Assembly: GCA_022844525.1 (NCBI GenBank)
Contig: JALHLO010000014.1
Coordinates: forward strand, 1 to 34,694
Direction of reading: 5' to 3'
DNA length: 34,694 nucleotides
Source: Ramlibacter sp.
Lineage (GTDB): Bacteria; Pseudomonadota; Gammaproteobacteria; Burkholderiales; Burkholderiaceae_C
Part shown: piece after piece, positions 10,701 through 16,900 of the stretch
How positions within the stretch are numbered: the first letter of the stretch is position 1
Layout: every line of letters begins with the position of its first letter
Translations under genes and position numbers: made by a program
The notes under the pieces: generated by a model
Told to the model about the DNA's origin: nothing
Databases searched by the model: none
Seen by the model: the letters and a program-made list of their open reading frames with translations, nothing else

Positions 10701-10883
10701 CTGGTCCGCGCCTTCCTGGCGCGCCTTCCCGGCAAGCTCCTTGAGTTCTTCCGGGCTGGGCCGCGGCGCGAACGGAATGGTCCTGACGACGCCTTGGTCG
10801 ATGAGAAAGAGCAGGCACTCGATCAGGTTGCCGGCGAGCGGACCGCGGTCGTTGTGTTTGATGGGGGCGGTGATCGGGTGCAT
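1779..10883 (-). CDS. Tc toxin subunit A (TcdA/TcaAB-like injector)
   Basis: About 3034 aa, somewhat longer than classical TcdA (about 2500). In Tc toxins, pentameric TcA binds the target cell and injects the cargo held by TcB-TcC through a syringe-like channel. Visible in order: a peptidoglycan-binding-like helical module (residues 1-115); a carboxypeptidase-regulatory-like beta domain (about 118-195); a Cys-rich VRP1-type block, DDCACRSCESMLG then AYLVDLLELL (near 664-690); a long helical shell; a WMRNYRVWEANRKVYLFPEN segment opening the neuraminidase-like region (near 1515); an NPPFVDAPIDPALLVRA block (near 2350); a long coiled coil (about 2570-2645); and a TcB-binding region at 2740-3030 with LFDLDTPGHYLRRIKSV. 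I prefer the ATG at 10883 (upstream AGAGAAGC); 10919 is an alternative. The reading frame is intact. It lies 108 bases downstream of the TcB-TcC fusion gene, so the two likely form one operon. Confidence 0.93.
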   Translation of the reverse strand: MHPITAPIKHNDRGPLAGNLIECLLFLIDQGVVRTIPFAPRPSPEELKELAGKARQEGADQWFGEAAQRLVFDLQLQQGLGDHLRGQVDAATADCLNALLKKHGAPLEEGYRISGTVRDADRNAIAGALVTAWDRDLRKLQLLGQARTDEAGAYAIAYDRSHFARADASTRKAPWLIVEAKPADDAAEAVRVEIPSAQAQAVQTVHLTLAGAGAGPSEWQRVGDAVLPLLAGQGGAAGPVVGTHEAVRDLFPAELNASDLDFIEAETGLSRAALDAWAAASRIVQEMFSVLQPAAPERLEVLRQGGWPYTHALVRQHLGDHLDAVLQKKPEAWSLAWSAALAARQVPDLDEKVVAGVAEALEWVHKLRLLDPGRPAASPLAQVLASTKVPVPQDVALTALPILQQQGTENPDALLQLHEQYPAQGAAINALVRGVRVHRLVGGHAGLLRELNARLDGDSDSIAPLARLAVGEWTEAARLAGVGVEQVLPMQIRMEAQHPLVALQARMEQGRLALPDETREAVATLMKDDAGKVESLFQGKTRIVDKQALGEGEQVLKNLGTFGRLGVGMELGARLIKAGIGTPAVAMQYGREHLREILHEQDADEDVVATVDAFRERIEEYVEGGRELTIRTGNSYFVPAGMYELPDPLPPEARENLPTIPGLFGNLDDCACRSCESMLGQPAYLVDLLELLRKKPSPAARAPLDVLQERRPHIFTMELDCENAETPVQHIDLVLEILEEAGRGMAGREIYESLAVQCFPWGLPFNRSRATANAYLARLGVERAALLRLLRGWVEPERWAAELLDVAYDSGRSVEWDRLTADRPTGGRRGHELWELYGLVDGLGNVAVHDPVSGEDLRGKRVEEVARRISVLLDRTGLELEAFESLLATQYVGRWTIVNRAQCKTSEMSLGTGTNALETCLHRIYRMVRLSRKLPGWSFAELDGAFTIGQGANPLGDKELVMRVATLNRMADRHHVPVATLLALPGSLGALYSAVGLRPVHAGLLQRMTGWTGTATPVDWEGLDRLLAVRTRIDQIGLAVEDLACAFLPRADIEALLQPLPRQFGRREQIDRVLAGIRSRLREVAAIAPDVPLARQVHQLLSEVVGADAAAFVVHAMEDAAAVPAVPLEAGRRDRAVALLSDAPAGPRGLGQWRPLLSQADAGALLAGSSNAGGHPSAGDRFTALLTAAWPVRRERALVAAVSESMEITQSEAVALLTDRLLLDPAANQPEQAQQLFLHQDFWGTGGSVAPSLWKWADRLHRLLSFKATIGAARFDIVASRMEWRRVLAADPSTGLNAEQQRLLDWLWLGGDERLAIPALGATLEVLDRPAATLAQALAPVARRFELPDAQTQAIALVAGLSDPAGLREAGTLVRLYELLVLAKTLGADADRLGRLADDSNASSLEAMKALAQTALGLDAAAWPPVRRQIEDPVRQQRRDALVAYLVHMRPAWRNANDLYEHYLIDPLVGPCLTTTPMLEAISATQLFAQRVLFGLEAGVKASQALQQQWTWMRNYRVWEANRKVYLFPENWLYPELRDDKSSSFRRLESRLGQGALDADLADEAFGAFLDDVAQMAQLEVLGLYEDARDGRRALFVVGRTSNPPYSYYWRKCADFGSRFMEWSAWQQIELDLQGDHVHPFFFAGKLYVAWLVFRQAASEQKKSAVTVAWSCLEGLQWRKPQVCREQVDIPTYAFQMLESSLVMRCQVTDQAANLTLYLRSELAGTEAQASQGIVSTSTVDLDDRKRDEFNARCMREQHHSFGQIVIPAHDASPTQVRGGSDGQPRGAHLIGAVLIVTWEVWIKARSRESGSGYVRLNSDRLSQVKLRILAETADGVPFFSQGIEDALGAWVADAGGQSIPDLRFRLRTNSGTGTCADLQVGGVPAGKQASVHLTLVCDFDANSPDMPFLDALGINARSEFVPFNQFRIRSNQLGSWLHASDHRDNLALLDRCSVLQNSQVGTAMPLYLRGADNVPAISPFSPVPPHRIDGLYRVLGASSSRPPAAAPDTWYFRDESDGCFLDVSGDGVSRYRAVTAYAASFNDASQYPERWGAGRSLDALSERDPTFGADGLPDLDPAYVTASWQEQLAGKWAWDARAPYGCYNWEVFLHAPLMVADQLSKQHKFEEAERWLRCIFDPTSATDGSDATRFLKFRGFRNLDLRRKVVDDLKALAQTASGHYTEADVEAVETIILRWREAPFRPFVVARGRQLAFLWRTLFAYLDNLVAWADSLYRRDTRESNNEAMMLYVLAQKILGHRPVRHPGTSARPALTYAGLQGKLDAFSNFWIDVGSRGRAPRYRGGRLVSRPPASSAGMLLFCMPANDKIAGYWATVDDRLFNLRHCRNIEGVQRNPPFVDAPIDPALLVRAVAAGLDLGSVVSGLYAPAPHYRYIHLASRATELAAEVRALGAAMLAAMEKRDSEQLVQLRSSNEISLLKLAGDVRKLQVSEAESQLVALRVTRKSAEARYGQYQRLLGRNGPTPTEGSTVGEESMLGNVSKGLASGRSDLGLIQEENLQYGSLQDSSIRSEFAGVTKVASGAFHAASSISDPPGIAHRAFSGLGHAASAAGDGLSLESQKLRVMADRQSMLGGHLRRRDEWAFQSNQALRELRQIDKQILASEIRIRISQKEFDHHVEQVEQAQAVDEVMRSKFTNVQLYEWMSKELCSLHDRTYRLALDMARRAERAAARELGTRSLNVIGNEHWNSLRQGLLAGEKLHQELKQLEVAYLDQNRREFELTRHVSLRRLDPEALVRLRLTQRDGGRGTNQCEFEIPEWLFDLDTPGHYLRRIKSVSVSIPCVAGPYASVHCKLTQLSSHIRHDKLAGGGYARGEEDPRFTDYYGASDAIVTSSAGSDSGLFETQLRDDRFLPFEGSGVISRWRLELPGEFRQFDYATISDVVLTIRYTARDGGDGLRDQATAAIRAIPERQGKPLNVLLSGRSDFPTEWAASAGGNGAMTLALKPELLPYWMAAAQLRVGTIGYYDVRGTAAPAIAFTPVAGYRQGDETVTLPRVTADLADRLVLLRLGFPAGTS

Positions 10884-10991
10884 GCTTCTCTTTCGAAGTA
10901 ACTTGTCGAACCTTGACATCGCTGCTCGCCACGGTGCCGGCGTCGCGTGGCGCGCCCCTCGATATCCCATCCATCGCATGACCGCCGGCGA

Positions 10992-13900
10992 TCAGTGGAA
11001 CAAATTGAAGATGAAGAGTTCATCGGAAATGAACCTTGAATTCACTCCATGAATTCGCCCATTGGGATACGGCGCAGGTTTGTCGATGTCGAACGGGTCT
11101 CCCGGATCTATCGCATGGAGAATATCTGGCGAGTTGTAGGCAGCCGTTATGAGATTGGCCAGCCGCCGCTCCTTGTCCTTTTGCTGCTTGCTGCCGCCCG
11201 CATCGACTCGGTCATAGATGTTGGTGACCCCTGGAGGGGGCGGATCGAACAGGAACTCCCGCGAGAACTTGCCCGGGCTGTTCACCGCTTTGGACAGCAG
11301 CTGCTCGACCCTCCGGGCCGCCGCCTCGATCGCGATCTCCGGCTTCTTCAGCTTGTCGGCGATAAGGGCTCGGACTGCAGCATCGCGACTGGGCCGAACC
11401 ACCATGTCCTCCTCGGATCCTTCGCGTTCCAGCTTCCCGTGAACGGCGTTTTCTTCACGGTACTTTTCAACCTCGTCCTCTTTGACATCAACCAAACCAA
11501 AGTCAACCGCGGTCTGGACCTGTATCTGGGCAATGCCAATCGAGCCGTTCTGGACGGGGAGCATCTCCTGAAGCAAGTCCTTCATACCTATATCCGCCAG
11601 TTCATTCAGGATGACCGTAGCCACCAATTGAGGCGGAACGTTATGCCGCTGCGCAGAACTATTGAGAGCCGACTGGTAAGGCGCAAGCGTCTTGATGTAC
11701 CAGGACTTCCTCTCTTCCGGAGTCATGTCCGACAACTTCTCAGGACTCATCAGCGAAAGGCTGAATTCCGGCTCCTCCTGTTGGCCGCTTTCCTTCTTCG
11801 GCTGGCTCGTGTGCGAGAGGTAGAACTCCTCGACGAACATCCCCGTAGGATCGACGACCTGGATCGGGTTTGCCTGGGCATACAGATACCCGTTGACCGA
11901 GTCGGCAATCCCCAAGGGGTCAGAAGCGATCCATCTTCCGATCGCAAGGTGGCAATACCTCGCCGAGTGGTAACTCAGCCCACTCTCCTCATCCCTCTCC
12001 ATCCCCGTATACCGATACCGCTTCCGCTTGACCTCCGCCTCGCTGCGCCCCGCCCGATAGGCGCTGGTGCCGTACGGGTGGTAGTCCTCGCAGGAGATCA
12101 GCCGCGCCTGCTCGTCCAGTTCCAGCGTCGACGAACCCAGGTGGTTGCCCAGCGTGTAGCGCAGCAGGGTGGTGTCGCCCGAGACGGCGTCATGGACCTG
12201 GTCGACCATCAGCAGCCGCTGCCCGCCGTCGAACAGGTGCAGGGTCTCGATCTCCTGCTTCACGACGCCGTTCACCCGCTGGCGGTAGATCTCCAGCCCG
12301 CCCAGGTAGATGCGCTCCTGCGTGATGTCCTGCGTGTTGCCGCCGGTCGACTGCACGCGGCGGTCTATCCACTTGCGGGTGCGCTGCTTGTCGGAGCCGT
12401 ACTGGTAATGGGCAAAACCGTTGCCCAGGTTGATCGACGCGATCATGTCGCGGTGATCCCAGCGCAGCCGGAATTCCTGCGGCACGCTTCCCAGGTTGAG
12501 CATGCTGCCGTGCGCGTCGTGCCGGTAGGCGACTTTCTGCGACGCGTTGCCATCGTTCCAGTGGTCGCTGCCCTGCCAGGTGCGCCACAGCCGATTGCTC
12601 GCGGGCTGGCTGGCAAGGTCGTCGAAGGCGTATCGATAGTGGCGCGTCCAGTTGCCGTCCCGCGCGCGATGCTGCATGCGCACGATGTTGCCGACCGCGT
12701 CGTAGCGGTAGCTTTGCGCGTAGGTGCGAAAGGTGTTGTCCGCCACGCAAGGCAGTGATTCGACCTGGGGCGCCTGCTCCTGCCCGCCCGCTGCCGCATG
12801 CTCTCGCCCGCTGGCTTCGACCAGGCGATAGAGCGCGTCGTACGCGTAGCGGCTGACGGGATCGATCCGCTCGTTGCCCGCATACGCCGTTGCGATGGCG
12901 TCGTCCCGGACTTCGCAGATGTTGCCCACGGGGTCGTAGCTGTAGTGCAGGTCCTGCAGCACCCCGTTGTCCCGGAACAGCGAGGTCCTGCCCTGCCCGC
13001 ACGTCTCGCTCACGCCGCGCGTGGACCGCAGGCGCACCAGGCGATAGGTCTCGGGGTCGTGGTCGTAGACCGTGCGCACGCCGTTGCCCAACTCGAGGTA
13101 TTCGCGCTGGCCCTTGGCGTCGTGGCGAATGGCAACGATCGCCGGCTGGTCGATCCCCCCGTCATGCCCTTCGCCCTGATCCCGCTTGACCGCCCCGACG
13201 ATCAGGCGCTCGCTGCTCAGGACGCCACGCTTGCCATACGCGGGCAGGTACACCGCCACCCGGCTGCCGGCGCCGCGGTGCCAGCCATGGAGCCTCGTCA
13301 TGCGCGCCAGCGCGTCGTAGCGGGTCATCTGGTGAAAAGTCTCGGCCTCCAGCGCCGTCGTGCGGTCGCCGCTCCAGTCCACCAGTCCGGTCGCCCGGTT
13401 GGCGTCCGGGCGAACCAGCGTGCGCGTGACATGGCCGGGCTTGCCGCACAGGTCGATGCGTTCGACCGTGGCCAGGCCGCCGGCGTCGTAGTGCCGCACG
13501 GCCTGGCCGACCAGGTTGCGGACCCGCGCATCGTCCAGGTCCGCGGCGCCCCGGGGCCGCACCGTGTCGCAATGCTCGAAGGCCTCGATCTGGACGGGGG
13601 CGCCGCCGTCGATCGTGAGCCACTGGGCCACCGGCCGATGCAGCGCGTCATAGTCCGTCCGGTAGGCGCGCTGCTCCAGCGCCGTCCCCGGCCCCTGGTC
13701 GTTCGCGTCCCACGCCAGCATGGGCTTGCCCGCGGCGTCCATGAGCATCCAGCGCTCCCCCGCGTCCATGCTGTGCTGGAAGAGCAGGTTGCCGGCGATG
13801 TCGTAGCAAGGCACCGCGGTGGCCGGCAAGTCGTCGTCCGGATCGTCGTTCGCCTTCGCGGGGCTGATGTACTGCATGACCAGGTTGCCGCGCGCATCGC

Positions 13901-16900
13901 GCACCCACAGCGGTTTGCCCTCGGCGTCGAGCCGGGTGTACGTCAGGTACTTCTCGTCCACTCCGCCGGCGCGGTTGTGGGCGATCGCGATCACCTCGCG
14001 GCCCAGGCTGTCGAAATGGGTCTCGGCCGGCGTGTCGGCGTGCTGGGCGGCCAGCCAGCCCGCGCGCTCGTCGGGATTCGCCGTGAGCTGCCCGGTGGCC
14101 GGATTGACCGGCAAGGGACGGTCCGGATCGAAACGGTCGCGGCCGTGCTTGCGGTACCAGGCGCTCTGGAGCACGGTGTCGTTGGCATCGAAGCTGCGGC
14201 TGAACCAGGGCGAGAACTCCACCCTGCTGAAGGTGCCGTCCGGCATTTCGACACGCACCACGCGCCCGGCCGCGTCGTAATAGGTGACCGAGGTGACGCC
14301 GTGAGCCTGCGGCAGTTCGCAGCCGAAAACCGGGCTGAAGTCCGGCTCGTACTGCTTGACGGGCTTGCCCTTGTTGTTCAGGACCGTGAGCCCATTGACG
14401 ATCCAGCGTGCCGCGCCGGTATCCGGATCCGGCTCCGCCTGCTGTTTCCGCATGAGCACGCTGCCCGATCCGTCGGAGCACTCCAGCGAAACCTGCAAGG
14501 GACTGCCCGCGTTCCGATGCTCCTCGCGCACGATGCTGCAGGCGCCGGACATGCGCCGCTGCCACTGGCCCTGGACGCCTCCGAAGTGGTAGACGAAGCG
14601 CGTGCTCGCCCGCCCCAGCCAGGCCCTGGCGGTCGCTTCATCCATCACCGCGCCGGCACAGAATGCCTCCACCGCCTGCGGGGAAGGGTTGCATTGCGCG
14701 AAGCCGAAACCGGAGAGGTCGTCCCCCTCCCACACGCCATTGCCCCGCGCCTTGCCCTTGATGGCCGCGGCCACCGGCAGGCCCAGCACGTCGAACACCA
14801 CCTCGCTGTGGTTGCCGTTGGCATCGACCATCTCGCAGGGCGCGAGGACGCGCCAGTCGAACCTCGCCACGCTGCTGGTGTTGCCCAGCGCGTCGGTGCT
14901 GGCGCGCACATGCAGGTCCCGCGGGTCGTATTCCAGCGTGGTCCGGTTGCCGAAAGGGTCGGTGTACTCCTGCGGCAGGTAGAAATGCCGGGCCGCGTCT
15001 CCGGCGAAACCCGCGATACCGGAACGCACCCACCATTGGCCGGCCAGGCCGGCCGACAGGGACGTGCCCGGCGTGTAGCCCGAGAGGCTGGAGCTGTTCA
15101 GCCTTGCCAGGACTTCGGGGGTCAGCCTGGTGCCGAACACCCTGGCCAGCAGATCGGTCGTCAACGCGAGCTTGCAGGTCTCGTAGGGCAGGCCCAGCCA
15201 GCCCTGGGCCCCGAAAGCCTCGGGACCGCTCAGGTCGTCCTTCCAGTAAAGCGTTCGCACCCATTCGACCAGGCGCATGTGCGCACTTCGGCCGGTGGGC
15301 TGCTGGTGATAGGCCAGCGGCGTGACGGGCCGCGTGCCCTGCCCGGGCGCGCTCGCACCCAGTGCGAAGGCCCTGAAGTCGGCGAGCCGGAAGAAGGCGC
15401 CGGCCGCCGGATGAAAGCCGGAGCCGTGGTCGTCGCCCGTCAACTCATGGCTCAGGACTTCACCGGGCGCAGGCAAGCGGTGACGATGCGGATCGGCCGG
15501 CAGTTCGGCGGTGAAGCGGGTCTCGTGGTACGCCAGGTGACGCTCCCCCTGCACCGCGCGTATCAGCGCCACCTGCGCCGGATCCAGCGTGGCATCCGCG
15601 TGAGGAGTCCGGCGTGGATACACCACGGCCACCGACTGCAACACCCGGCCATAGGCGTCGAAGCTCAGGTTCAAGGTGTGCGCGACACGCGGGTCGGGCG
15701 CGGGGATCGGCTGGCGCAGGTCGAGGTCGTAGTGGTAGGTGACGGCTTCGCTCTGCGACACCAGGAACACGGCGTGACGGTTGGGGCCCTGCGGCTGCAG
15801 GCGGCGGATGTCGCAGTTGTGGTACGCCGTGGTGTACAGGCGCACGGGCAGCGCTCGCCCCTGCGCGAGCGCATCCACGTCCAGCTCGAACACCTCCTGG
15901 CGCAACACCGTGCCCTTGCAGGCGCGTGCCGCCTCGCGCCATTCCCCGGCGGAAAACTCCGCGGGGGAGAGCGCGGGCTCGGGCAGCGCATGCTCGGCGA
16001 AGCCCGGTACCGCGAAGTACTCCTGCTTCAAGGCCGGGAGGATGCGTTCACGCTCCTGGGCCGCGCCGGTGTGGTACCAGGTGACGGTCTTCACCGGCGG
16101 CTGGTAAAGCTCGTGCTGGCTCGTGATGTACGGGCTGGCGACATTGCCTTGCGCAAACTCCCCGTAGCTCTCCACGTCCACCTGTTCCACGCGCCCGAAT
16201 CCCCGGAACTCGCGCTCGACGCCGTCGAAGTAGCCGTGGTGGTAGCTGTAGGTGCTGCTGAAGCGCGTGCCGCGCCATTGGTCATGGACCGTGGTCCGCG
16301 CCACCACGTGCACGGGAAAGGGCAGCCTGGTGATCCAGGGCTGGCCCGCGAGCCGGTCCTGCAGGTAGAAGCGGGTGGAAGTGACGTACTCCACCTCGGT
16401 CTGCCCGCCCAGGTTGTTGCGGGTCTGCACCAGCAGGTGGGGCTTGTGCGCCCCCATCAGGTTCACGTACCGCATCCGGCGGCGCGTTTCGCCCGGCAGG
16501 GAGGAGGACCAGACCAGGCAGGCGGTGCCGTTGCCCAGCAAGTCCGCCAGCACGACGCTGGCCAGATCGTCCACCCGGGGAAAGACGGGCAGCGGGCGGG
16601 TCGCGCTCCAGCCGTTGCCCGACTCGTTGAAATAGAGCCGCACGCCATCGCGATGCAGGTAGACCAGGTCGGTGCTGCCGCTGCCGTCGATGTCCGCCAG
16701 CCGGATCCGGCGCTGGTCGAACTGGTCGGGGTGGTCGAAATGCGGCGCGTGGTCCATGCTGACCTTGGCGCCGAAACGGCCGTAGCCGAGGTTGGGCCAG
16801 TAGCAGACCTCGCCATTGCGTATGCGCACCAGGTCGGCCAGCCCGTCGCCGGACATGTCCGAGAGGTAGATGGATTGCGTGCCATCGGCAAACACCAGGC

